From contig JAUIMM010000124.1 in the NCBI GenBank assembly GCA_031769625.1, forward strand, positions 6,385,501-6,449,500: DNA of 64,000 nucleotides. Reading direction: 5' to 3'. Shown in pieces: positions 45,613-55,575 of the stretch. The notes beneath the pieces were generated by a model. It had not been told where the DNA came from. It searched no databases and saw nothing but the letters and a program-made list of their open reading frames with translations. The DNA comes from Taudactylus pleione. Lineage: Eukaryota > Chordata > Amphibia > Anura > Myobatrachidae. Position 1 is the first letter of the stretch, and each line of letters opens with the position of its first letter. Made by a program: the position numbers and the translations under genes.

Positions 45613-46690
45613 TTAAGGGTGGGGGCGCTCCTGTGCAGAAAGGAGAATCCGCCGCCCGAAGGAAGCATCCTGAGAGGCGAAGGTGTCAAATCTGTAATAC
45701 CTCACGAAGGTATGGACAGAAGACCACGTAGCAGCCTTGCAGATCTGAACTGCCGAGGCACCACGTCGAGCTGCCCACGAAGGACCCACAGACCTAGTGG
45801 AATGAGCCTTCAGAGAAGGAGGGACCGGTAGGCCTTCATGAAGATAAGCTTCAGAAATAGCCATACGGATCCAGGCTGCCAAAGTTTGCTTTGAAGCAGG
45901 CCAACCCTTTTTACGGAAGCCATAGAGGACAAACAAAGCGTCCGACTTCCTAAACGAAGAAGTGCGGTCCACATAAGTCCTTAAGGCCCGCACAACATCC
46001 AAAGAGGCCTCACCCACGGAAAGACCCGGTGAGTTAAAGGCCGGAACAACGATTTCCTCGTTAACATGAAACTGGGAAACAACTTTGGGAAGAAACTCGG
46101 GCCGAGTGCGGAGCACTGCCCTGTTCCCATGAAAAACCAAGAAAGGGGGTCTACAAGAAAGAGCCCCTAACTCAGAAACACGTCTGGCCGAAGCAATGGC
46201 CAGAAGGAAAACAGTCTTAGCTGTTAGCCATTTAATATCCACTGAGCCCAGTGGTTCAAACGGCGGTCCTTGGAGAGCCCTCAGGACCACAGCCAAATCC
46301 CAAGGCGCCACAGGTGGAACAAAGGGCGGCTGAATACGGAGAACACCTTGCATAAAAGGTGCGCACATCCGGGATTGTAGCAATCCTACGGTGAAACCAG
46401 ACAGATAGGGCCGAAACCTGTACCTTCAAAGAAGCAAGGCGAAGCCCATGATCTAGTCCCGCTTGCAGGAAGGCGAGAATCCGAGACAGACGAAACTCCC
46501 GCGGTGCAGAACCTCTCGGTCGACACCACTGGAAGAACGTATGCCACACGCGATGGTATATCCTCGCGGAAGACGGTTTCCGAGCTCGTAACATGGTACG
46601 CACCACAGAGTTGGAAAACCCCCGGGACCTCAGCATGGCCATCTCAACAGCCACGCCGTCAAAGACAGCCGAGTCAGGTCCGGGTGAAGG
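45613..46690 (-). pseudogene. DIRS tyrosine recombinase (ORF3), copy E, one frameshift
   Basis: Site-specific recombinase that would integrate the circular cDNA. The N-terminal domain (46690-46360) has DSAVFDGVAVEMAMLRSRGF, WHTFFQWCRPRG and HGLRLASLKVQVSALSVWFH. An extra A at 46354-46357 shifts the frame. The catalytic domain (45613-46383) then reads MQGVLRIQPPFVPPVAPWDL, IASARRVSELGAL with the first Arg, KAHSTRSVGPSWAARRG with the HxxR box, and WSSVHTFVRYYRFDTFAS with the Tyr nucleophile. All catalytic residues of the YR set that I can recognise are present. Only the frameshift separates the two halves. Confidence 0.93.
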
Positions 46691-48523
46691 CAAGGACCCT
46701 GAGACAGAAGGTCCGGTCGTAGCGGCAACCGCAGAGGACTGTCCACGGACAGACTCTGAAGGTCTGAGAACCAGTGCCGTCTGGGCCACGCGGGAGCTAT
46801 CAACAGGAGCGTCCCTCCTTCCTGTTTGAATTTCCGGATTACCCGTGGAAGAAGGGAAAACGGAGGGAACAGGTATGCGAACCGGAACATCCACCGGACG
46901 GACAGAGCATCCACCAGAGACGCCCCTTCGTCTCTTGTGCGAGACCCGTACACCGGCAACTTGTTGTTGTGCCGGGACGCCATGAGGTCGATTTCTGGAA
47001 GACCCCACCTGTCCACCAGTAGTTGAAAAACGTCCGGGTGCAGGGACCATTCCCCTGGATGAACGTCCTGGCGACTTAGAAAGTCCGCCTCCCAATTTAG
47101 CACTCCCGGGATGAAGACCGCTGATATGGCCGGAAGATTGCGCTCCGCCCAAACCAGGATCCGAGAGACCTCTACGAGAGCCGCCCGACTGCGAGTTCCT
47201 CCTTGCCTGTTTATGTAGGCCACGGTGGTAGCGTTGTCCAACTGGACCTGCACCGGGTGACCCTGGAGAAACCGCTGTGCCTGCAGGAGAGCATTGAAGA
47301 CCGCACGGAGTTCCAAGATATTTATTGGAAGCTCCGCTTCTGTCGGCGTCCACCTGCCCTGGAACAAGTGTGGACCCGAAACTGCTCCCCAGCCCCGAAG
47401 ACTGGCGTCCGTTGTCAACAGGACCCAGAACGGACGTCCCTTGTTGAGGTGGGTCGTCTTTAACCATCACGCAAGGGACAGGCGAACCTCCGGGGTGAGC
47501 ACAATCGTCTGGAACTTCAGAGACTGAGGCAGGCCGTTCCACTTGGAGAGGATCAGGTGCTGCAGAGGTCTGGAGTGAAACTGGGCGTATTCCACCATGT
47601 CGAACACCGACACCATGGAGCCCAGTAACCTCATCGCCGAGTGTAAGGACACCCGGCGGCTGTGCAGACAACTGCGCACCCTTGACTGTAAAGCAGAGAT
47701 CTTGTCCTCCGTCACGAAGATCCTTTGCTGTCCTGAGTCCAATAAGGCTCCAAGATGCAGAATCCTCCGAGACGGGATTAGAGTGAACTTCTGCCAGTTG
47801 ATTAGCCAGCCGTGCCGTTGCAGCAGTGCAATGGTCAGGTCCATGTGGTGTAACAGGAGCTATGCAGATCCTGCCACCAATAACAGGTCGTCCAAGTACG
47901 GCAACATGCGGACTCCTTGCAGCCGCAGAGAAGCCGCCATGACCGCCATCACCTTGGTGAAAACACGTGGTGCTGTCGCCAGGCCAAAAGGTAACGCCCG
48001 AAACTGGAAGTGGTCGCTGCTGATTGCAAACCGAAGGAACTCTTGATGGCGCAAAAGAATAGGGACATGCAGGTAAGCGTCCTGTATGTCCAATGACACC
48101 ATGTAGTCCCCAGGTTCCAGCGCCAAAATGATGGACCGTAGAGTCTCCATCCGAAACTTCGGGACCCGCAAAGACTTGTTGAGTGCTTTGAGGTTGAGAA
48201 TCGGACGATATGACCCATTGGGTTTCTGTACCAAAAATAGATTTGAATAGAAACCCTGGCCCCTCTGGGAGAATGGAACAGGCACTATAACTCCAGCCTG
48301 GAGCATAGTGTGCAATACCTTCCGCAGCTCCGTAGCCTTGTTCCGGTCTGATGGTAGACCCGTGGTGAAGAATCGAGCCGGGGGTCTGTGCCGGAAGGAG
48401 AGGGCGTACCCGTGGGAGACCACCTCCAGAACCCAAGTGTCTGTCGTAGTGAACGACCAACACCGGGAGAACTGCAGCAGGCGGCCTCCCACCCTGGGAT
48501 CCCCCAAAGGGAGGCCCGGACCG
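46256..48523 (-). other. Long open frame opposite RT/RNase H (Gag/YR frame), copy E
   Basis: From the stop ending Gag (48524-48526) the same frame is open for more than 2.2 kb, with an ATG-initiated stretch of 735 codons (46256-48463) antiphase to RT and RNase H. Its last part is the genuine YR N-terminal domain. The rest is Gly/Ser/Pro/Arg-rich and has no motif I recognise. Copies F, A and B keep shorter stretches of the same frame open. It may be an N-terminal extension of YR, or may simply reflect base composition. Confidence 0.5.
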
Positions 48524-48744
48524 TCAGGCCGCAGGCTTGTCATCTGGCTTGGGGGCCGGACGTCTGGTACTCCATGCCTGTTTCCGGGGCTTGACCGATT
48601 TCTTAGGGCCAGCCTGTCGAGGAAACGACTGTGGTTTGGGCCTGCCCTGGGCCCTAGATGACCGAAAGGACGATGGTCCAGAACCAGAAGGAGCAGCGGC
48701 CGACGGGAGACAAGCAGATTTGGCTGCCGCCAGCGTGGCCACAA
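46630..48744 (-). pseudogene. DIRS RT / RNase H / MT-like polyprotein (ORF2), copy E, two stops
   Basis: Replication enzyme of the element. RT motifs from 48744: KPNGSYRPILNLKALNKSL, SLDIQDAYLHVPI, ALPFGLATAPRVFTKVMA and LPYLDDLLLVAGS with both catalytic Asp. A TAG at 47860-47862 replaces Glu. The RT connection follows (LINWQKFTLIPS, LGALLDSGQQRIF), with a TGA at 47467-47469 where other copies have Trp. RNase H: TTDASLRGWGAV, NILELRAVFNAL, DNATTVAYINRQGG (first Asp, Glu, third Asp present). MT-like: WGLPEIDLMASRHNNKLPVY, LFPPFSLLPRVIRKF, LIAPAWPRRHW. The frame is +1 relative to Gag, with about 220 bp overlap. Confidence 0.93.
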
Positions 48745-49985
48745 TCTTATCCAGATCCGGACCGAAGAGAACTTCTCCGGTAAACGGCAACGCTTCCAGA
48801 CCTTTCTTGGAATCTGCGTCCGCCTTCCAGGATCGCAGCCACAAGGTGCGACGAGCAGCTACCGCTGCTGAAGAAATTCTAGACACCAGAGTACTAATGT
48901 CTAGAGCCGCCTCGTTGATGTAGGTGGCCGAATCACGGAGATTGCCAATCAACTCCGCCTGTTCGGCCGGACAGTCGGATTCAAAAGAAGCCTCTAATGA
49001 ATCCGCCCAGCGCTCCATCGCTCTGGCAACCCAGCAAATAGCCATAGCCGGCCGTGCTGCCCCCCCTGCAAGGGAATAAGCGGACTTTAGGCAGATTTCT
49101 ACCTTGCGGTCCGTAGCATCCTTAAGGGAGGACATGGATGGCATCGGCAATGTGGCACTACGGACAAGACGGGTCACGTGAGAATCCACCTGTGGAGGGG
49201 ATTCCCACTTAGCAAAATAATTATCCGCGAACGGATAAGCCACCACCAGGCGTCTCTGCGGCTGGTATCTTTTGCCAGGTTGTTTCCACGCCTCCTCTAA
49301 ATGGTCCACCAACTGACCCGAAAGAGGAAAGACTGTGGCATCGCCCTTCACATCTTTGAAAAAGGCATACTTAGATTTAGCCGCTGGGGGAACATCGTCC
49401 TCAATCACCAAGGCTGTGCGGACCGCCCGAATAAGTCCAGGAATATATACTTTGGACTTAGCATCAGCGTCTTTAGTATGGAGAGGTTCCTGATCGTAAG
49501 GATCCAGAATCTCCCCATCATCAGACGTCCCTTCGTCATCCTCATAAGGAGCGGACAGAGACGCCACCGGCCTTTTATGAGGCCGCATCACAGACTCCCC
49601 TTGCAACACATCCGACAAGTGCTGTACAGAACTCATCAGGGAGTTAACCCACGCTGGCTCCTGAGAACCCGGAAGCGGGGAAATAGGGAGACTGTGGGGG
49701 TACCACCAATTGTCGTGGGAACCCCTGCATGGGTGACGACACCACAGACTGCTGGGACAAACCCATCGGAGTAAACGCGGGCTGCGGAGCTAACTGGCCC
49801 ACTAAAGCTGTTAATGCCTGAGCGAAACAAGCCCAGGGCGGCTCCTGTACCGATGCTGTAACCGTAATAGGCCGCGCCATGGACAAACACTGCCGGCAAA
49901 GGCCCTCCGCGCTACCCTCCCCCTCCGCTAACGGTATTATGCACGTGGTACACTGTAGCCGGAGGGGAAAATCACTTTCAGACAT
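48524..49985 (-). pseudogene. DIRS Gag-like protein (ORF1), copy E, one frameshift
   Basis: Starts MSESDFPLRLQCTTC at 49985. Two CxxC pairs (CTTC and CRQC, 14 residues apart) near residues 11-32 look like a zinc ribbon. A G-run of five (49696-49700; four in copy B) shifts the frame. Downstream it runs to 48524 with an acidic SDDGEILD region, YAFFKDVKGDATVFPL, SHVTRLVRSATLPMPSMSSL, KDATDRKVEICLKSAYSLA, LFGPDLDKIVATLAAAKSA, and a basic tail (RQAGPKKSVKPRKQAWSTRR). About 486 codons if the run were four. By family analogy it packages the RNA. The basic tail probably binds nucleic acid. Confidence 0.88.
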
Positions 49986-50919
49986 GATGGCACCACGTAT
50001 GTGACCTCTCTCACCAATTAAGTATTAAATAGGCGAGAGACCACCCTGCAGCACCGCACCGCAAGGGCTTTAGCCGAAAGAACAGGGACAGTAATAAAGC
50101 TGACAGTTTTGAGAAGATAAAGTTACAGGCAGCAGCGCTAGCACAGTCACATACAATGCAGAGAAATAACAATTCCTGCACTAACAGCGCTGATCACTCA
50201 ACTACACAGACACAGGGCCTGGTAGGACACAGCGCTGCATACACAGACCTGAGCCACAGCGGAGGAGAGGTATGCGGGGGGACCCAGACCACGATGCTTC
50301 CTTCCAGGCTTCCAGCAGCGTTCACCATGCGTTGCAGAGAAGATGGCCGCCGAGGAGCAGAGAGAAGCTGGCCTGGGGGAGGAGCGCTGACACAGGACCA
50401 GTCAGCACAGTGCAGAGAGGGCTGTGTGCAGCGGGGGAGGCGCCGGCTGTGAGACAGGGAAGGCGCGCTCCCCTGGCATGCATTTAACCCCTGGGACGCC
50501 GCAGCGCTACCGCTCTGCTGCGGTCCGCTGTCCCAGGGGGTAGTGGAAAGCGCAGGTTCAGTACCTGGCTCCACGCTGCAGCCAGTCCCCAGGGAGCCCC
50601 CTGCCTGGGGACTTAGGACCATGTGACCAGCGGGGACCCACCGCGGGACCCCGCTGCTTACCTTTGTCCCCCTTGGATCGGGCCATGGTCCGGAACATCT
50701 GGGGTCACCGCTAGCTGTGACCCCAGATGCTCACCAGCATCCCCGGATCGGTACCGGCGTTCTGGTACCGGCGGGGGTGTAGGGAAGACAGCATGGACGT
50801 CAGGACTGACTGTCCATGCTGTACATCCAGATGTGCAGCCACAGCTGCACTGAAGAAAGCTTCAGGGGCTCTTCTAGCCCCCACTCCGACAGGTGCACCC
50901 GACGCCGGCCGGGCACCAA
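49986..50919 (-). other. GC-rich 5' leader of DIRS copy E
   Basis: About 0.9 kb without coding signal. Hairpins include GGGGTCAC/GTGACCCC (50701-50708 and 50717-50724) and GCATGGACGTCAG/CTGTCCATGC (about 50790-50820). Strongly similar to the copy B leader. Confidence 0.65.
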
Positions 50920-51075
50920 ACTAAACTGGGGTGCCTTGGCCCGGGGGCGGGGTATAGGAGGGGGACCTAGTGCATCCTGGGAGGCTGAAAGCTTAACTCT
51001 TTGGTGCCCTGCGACTGACGTCACACCTATACCCCAAGGTATCCTGTGGATACCCTATGGACCCTGAAGTAGAAA
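50920..51075. repeat. 5' (right) inverted terminal repeat, copy E
   Basis: Pairs with 45151-45336. Contains TGACGTCA at 51016-51023, a GC box GGGGGCGGGG at about 50942-50951 followed by TATAGGAGG, and ends GTAGAAA. Likely promoter side of the element, by position and motifs only. Confidence 0.92.
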
Positions 51076-51147
51076 ACATGGTTATGCCTTTTTGCTACAT
51101 AAAACCATTGGGTCAGCTCACAAGAACTGTAATGCATAAAAACTCAC

Positions 51148-51295
51148 CTGAAACGGAGGGTTGAACTGAGTGACCTCAACATTGATTTCACCAGAAAAGT
51201 TGTAGCCTTCATCCTTCACAGTTACAAGTGCATAATAGCTTAGGCAGGGATCATCATCGGGATGCCAGGCAGCAGCCAGAATGACCAAACCATCA
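51148..51295 (-). CDS. nup133: nup133 internal exon (second in window)
   Basis: 148-bp exon. The acceptor is preceded by TTCTCCTTCCTCCTTAAATCAG and the donor GTGAGT lies at 51142-51147. One base completes Ile with the previous exon. Then it reads [36 protein letters not shown] and [12 protein letters not shown], ending in phase 0. Vertebrate Nup133 has [11 protein letters not shown] and VEVTQ-x-NPPFQ at this place. Intact. DIRS copy E begins 72 bp into the following intron. Confidence 0.96.
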
Positions 51296-51397
51296 CTGAT
51301 TTAAGGAGGAAGGAGAAGAAATTTCACACACACAAAAATCCTGTATGTTTAGAAGAAAACAAATCCCACAGCCACACAGTAAAATAAACAAACAACT

Positions 51398-51573
51398 GGG
51401 GGTAAATTTACTAAGATGTGAGTTATTTTAAGAAATGATGTTGCCCATAGCAACCAATCAGATTGCAGGTATTATCTTCTATTAGGTACTAGATAAATAA
51501 GAAGTAGAATCTAATTGGTTGCTATGGGCAACATCACTTCATAAATAGAACTCCCATCTTAGTAAATTTACCC
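51398..51573. mobile_element. MITE with GGGTAAATTTACTAAGATG ends
   Basis: 176 bp. Termini GGGTAAATTTACTAAGATG and its exact complement, with two extra G on the left. Inner arms ATTGGTTGCTATGGGCAACA and complement. ACT on both sides (51395-51397, 51574-51576) is a possible 3-bp target duplication. Confidence 0.82.
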
Positions 51574-51837
51574 ACTACAATCTACAATATGTCCGTATGT
51601 TTAAATCCAATTTTTTGCACTGTTAAGGTGTTTAACACAACCATGTAATCAATGTTTGCTTGCACTTTGCTTATATCTATTTTTACATGACAGCGTTATA
51701 TCTAAAGTGATTTCTCTTTCATTGACCGTTATTAGGACTTATTTATGATGTAATGAGAATTGTATATACTCATAAGCAGCAAGAAGATCACAGTGTATAA
51801 AAAGCTATTAAAAGTCTATAATACTTGTGCTACATTT

Positions 51838-51871
51838 ATGATATATAGATAGAGATAGATATATAGATATA

Positions 51872-51959
<88 letters not shown>

Positions 51960-51975
51960 ATCTCTATCTCTATCC
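51838..51975. repeat. TA/GATA simple-repeat tract
   Basis: Nearly uninterrupted TA repeats with GATAGA on the left side and TATCTATCTCTATC on the right, so the tract is close to palindromic overall. Confidence 0.95.
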
Positions 51976-52857
51976 TTTTACATTTTCCTCTATTAATATG
52001 CATAAACCGTATCAAAATCACTGAGGCCTCCTTTTGGTTCCACTGCTTTTATGTGAAGACACTGCAGGAGCAGATTATGAACTGAAATCACCCATGGAGT
52101 AGAAGCATTGTAGCACATATTATACAAACATTCTATGCAGAAAGCAATCAATGAAGCTCCCTCACCCCATCAGCTCATCTCTCAAGAGATAGGAGATGCT
52201 GGGGATAAAAGAAGAGGAAGCTACATGTGAGAATGATAATAAAAACAGGAAAATTTACAGTGCCCCCTGCCCTGCGGTTCCCTGTGCCATGGCACAGGTC
52301 GCACCACCCTAGTTACGGCCCTTGTTATATGCATTGTGGTTATGTACCTCTGCTTCAATATCAGGTCAATTGCCATAGTATGTATGGCCAGCAATCCCTC
52401 TGTTTCAATGCTCATGACAATTCTTTTGGAAGTGCGTATTTTAAAACTAATTGTCACAGTATGTAGTCATTTTTCTGACAGTCACTGATATGTCAGGGCA
52501 GATATCCCAAAATGGTTGTATTGGTACTTAAAACAAGAGATATGGTAAGAACTTACCTTTGTTATCTCTGTTTCTACGATGTCCATAGGGTCCACAGGGT
52601 TAATCTTGGGGTATAGCTGGATCTGGATCCACGGGCACCACGCAGTTAAAGCTTTGCTGCTCCCAGGATGCACTGGGTCCATCCTCCTATATACCCTGCC
52701 CCCAGCCACCTCAGTTGGTAAGTAGCCAAGGCCGGAGGAGATAAAAACAGAGAGAAGGAAGACTGCAACACACAAGAATCATGCTCACGGAAAGGGAGAC
52801 GGAATACCGGTGACCAGCCACATAGCCCATTTGAAGCCAGGTGAGTCAGGGCGGGCA

Positions 52858-52975
52858 CCCTGTGGACCCTATGGACCTCGTTGAAACAGAGATAAAGGTA
52901 AGTTCTTACCATATCTCTTGTTTTCTACTTCAGGTTCCATAGGGGGTCCACAGGGTTGACCTTGGGGATGTCCCA
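52858..52975. repeat. Internal complementary region (ICR), copy F
   Basis: Left-terminus complement ends CCATATCTCTTGT at 52921. Right-terminus complement starts TTTCTACTTCAGGTTCC at 52922. It matches the A/F-type termini, unlike the B/E-type ICR. Confidence 0.9.
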
Positions 52976-52999
52976 AAGCAGTTCAACTAAGGGCGGGGA

Positions 53000-53940
53000 C
53001 GCTCCTGTGCTGAAAGGAGAATCTGGCGCCCGAAGGATGCATCCTGAGAGGCGAACGTGTCAAACTTATAGAATCGTAGAAAAGTCTGTATGGAAGACCA
53101 AGTGGTCGCTGTACACAGCTGAACAACTGAGGCGCCACGCCCAGCAGCCCACAAGGGACCCACAGACCGATTGAAATGAGAGAGGCTGGAACAGGTAACC
53201 CCGTCTGGGAATAAGCCTCACAAATAACTAAACGAAGCCAACGGGCCAAAGTTTGCTTGTTATGAAAACCAAACGAGGACAAAAAGCATCAGACCTGCGA
53301 ACGGAACTAGTGCGATCAATATAAACCTTGAGAGCACGAACATCATCTAAGGAAGCCTCATCAGCCGAGAGATCAGGTGACTGGAATGCCGACACCACAA
53401 TGTCTTGATTAACGTGGAACTTAGAGACTGCGAAGAACTGCCCTGTCCTGGTGAAAAATTAGAAAAGGTGAACGGCAAGAGAGAGCGCCTAGTTCCAACA
53501 CCCTTCTGGCTGAAGCAATTGCCAGGAGAAAAACAGAGTCATCCACTTTAGCTCCACCGACTCTAAAGGCTCAAATGGAGGACTCTGCAAGGCCCAAAAG
53601 GACCACCGCCAAATCCCAAGGAGCCACTGGTGGAACAAAGGGAGGCTGAATCCGGAGGACACCTTGAAAAAAGGTACGGACATCAGGCAGAGTAGCGATT
53701 CTACGCTGGAACCATACAGAAAGTGCAGACACATGAACTTTCAGTGAAGCGAGGCATAAACCCAAGTCCAAACCGTAACGCTTGAGGATCGTAATTCCTG
53801 GACTCACACCACTGAAAATAAGTATGCCACACCCTGTGGTAGATCCTGGCGGAAGCTGGCTTACGTGCCTGTAGCATTGTGCCGATGACTGAGCTGGAAA
53901 AGCCCCGGGGCTCTCAAGACTGATGTTTCATGAGCTACGC
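53000..53940 (-). pseudogene. DIRS tyrosine recombinase (ORF3) remnant, copy F
   Basis: Pieces include DLGLCLASLKVHVSALSVWF and FFQGVLRIQPPFVPPVAPWD (53571-53807), and KQTLARWLRLVICEAYSQTG (52983-53282). The HxxR box region reads HFNRSVGP in a neighbouring frame, so Ser-Thr of the usual HSTR changed to Phe-Asn while His and Arg remain. Several frameshifts and a deletion near 53770. Confidence 0.8.
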
Positions 53941-55575
53941 CGTCAAGACAGACGGACCCAGGTCCGGGTGTAGGCAGGGCCCCTGAGACAACAGGTCCCG
54001 ACGTTGAGGCAGAAGAAACGGAACATCGATGGAAAGACTCCGAAGATCAGAGTACCAGGGAAGTCTGGGCAAAGCAGTGCCACCAGCAGAAGCATGCCGC
54101 CATCTTGTTTGAATTTTCAAAGGGCCCGAGGCAGCAAGGCTATCGGAGGGAAGAGATACGCTGGTTGAAATGTCCATTTCACCGACAGCGCGTCCACTAG
54201 GCTTGCGCCGGTGTCTCTTGTCCTGGACCCGTACACTGGCACTTTGTAATTGTGACTGGAAGCCATGAGGTCCACCTCTGGCAGTCCCCACTTGTCCAAG
54301 AGTAGTTGAAAGACCTCTGGATGAAGGGACCATTCCCTTCCCAGTTCAGAACTCCTGGAATGAAGACTGCAGAGATGGCCAGAAGGTGGCACTCCGCCCA
54401 AGACAGGATGTGTGACACCTCCGACATCGCTGCTCGACTGACGGTTGTACGCCACTGTGGTGGCGTTGTCAGACTGAATTTGTACTGCTCTTCCATGAAG
54501 AACGTGACCGGACAACTGGAAGGCCCTGTACACGGCCCGAAGTTCGATAATATTGATGGGAAGAACCACTTCTTCCGCTGTCCAACGTCCCTGAAGTGAA
54601 AGGGGACCAGGCACCGTCCCCCAACCCCGAAGACTGGCATCAGTCATGAGAAAGACTCCGTCCGGGATCCAAAAGTGAGCCCTTGGTGAGATGAGTTGTC
54701 TGAAGCCACCAGGTCAATGATAGGCGCACCTCCAGAGGCCATACAAGCATTTGCTTCCTGATTCGGTGAGGCAACCCGTTCCACTTGGATAGAATCAGCC
54801 CCTGCAGGGGCTTGGAATGGAATTGGGCATACTCCACAATGTCGAATGTCAACACCATGGACCCTAGAACTCTCATTGCCGAGTGCACTGACACCTGGGA
54901 ACTCTTTAGACAACTGCTCACTCACAGCTGTAGAGAGGCAACCTTTTCCAGAGTCAGGAAGATCCGTTGCTGACGGGAGTCTAGAAGGGCTCCCAAATGA
55001 ACCATCCTCTGTGATGGAATGAGAGAGGACTTCTTCCAGTTTACTAGCCACCCGTGCACTTGGAAACAAGCGATCATCAAGTGCAGATGTTGTAAAAGGA
55101 GCTCCGCAGAGCCGACCAGCAATAGGAGGTCGTCTAGATACGGCAGAAGCCGTATACCTTGGGTGCGCAGATGTGCCGTCATGACAGCCATCACTTTTGT
55201 GAACACCCTCGGAGCTGTGGAAAGACCAAAGGGTAGAGCCTGGAACTGGTAGTGAAGATGTTGTATAGCAAACCTCAGATACTGCTGGTGTGAAGGGGCT
55301 ATAGGAACATGGAGGTAGGCGTCCTGTATATCCAGGTAGACCATATAATCCACCGGTTCCATAGCCAGAATGATGGAACGCAAAGTTTCCATCCTGAACG
55401 TAGGCACGTTGAGGTACTTGTTCAATGATTTCAGGTTGAGAATGGGCCGATGAGACCCATTGGGTTTCGGAACTAGAAATAGAGAAGAGTAGTAACCCGT
55501 CCCGTGTTGAGACAGCGGAACGGGAACAACTACCCCTGCTTTCAGCAAGGACTCTATGGCTTCCTGGATTAACAA
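53935..55575 (-). pseudogene. DIRS RT / RNase H / MT-like (ORF2), copy F
   Basis: The RT core is intact over 54922-55575: KPNGSHRPILNLKSLNKYL, YLDIQDAYLHVPIAP (Ser of SLD is Tyr), ALPFGLSTAPRVFTKVMAVM, LLPYLDDLLLLVGSAELLLQ. It stops at 54922 where copies E and G continue. RNase H over 54117-54647: DASLRGWGTVPG, NIIELRAVYRAFQL, SDNATTVAYNRQ, then a frameshift. MT-like part: WGLPEVDLMASSHNYKVPVY and LFPPIALLPRAL (FPPF became FPPI). Confidence 0.88.

Larger units (their letters stand above)
45151..51075 (-). mobile_element. DIRS-type YR retrotransposon, copy E (best preserved)
   Basis: 5925 bp. The left end starts ATGAGATATGG at 45151 and the right end finishes GTAGAAA at 51069-51075. ITRs are at 45151-45336 and about 50920-51075, the ICR at about 45485-45600. 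Full order present: leader, Gag-like, RT, RNase H, MT-like, YR. The lesions noticed are small: an extra G in a G-run (49696-49700), a TAG stop (47860-47862), a TGA stop at a Trp codon (47467-47469), and an extra A in an A-run (46354-46357). This suggests a comparatively young copy. No target-site duplication. The 5' ITR edge is 72 bp from a nup133 splice donor. Confidence 0.97.
51296..52532. other. nup133 intron segment with a MITE and TA-rich repeat
   Basis: Contains the inverted-repeat element at 51398-51573 and a TA/GATA-rich tract at 51838-51975. The rest, to copy F, shows nothing recognisable. Confidence 0.6.

Noticed and set aside
50156..50853. Open frames of 65-142 codons in the DIRS copy E leader
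   Set aside because: GC-rich leader without conservation of any frame in copy B. They are treated as chance frames.
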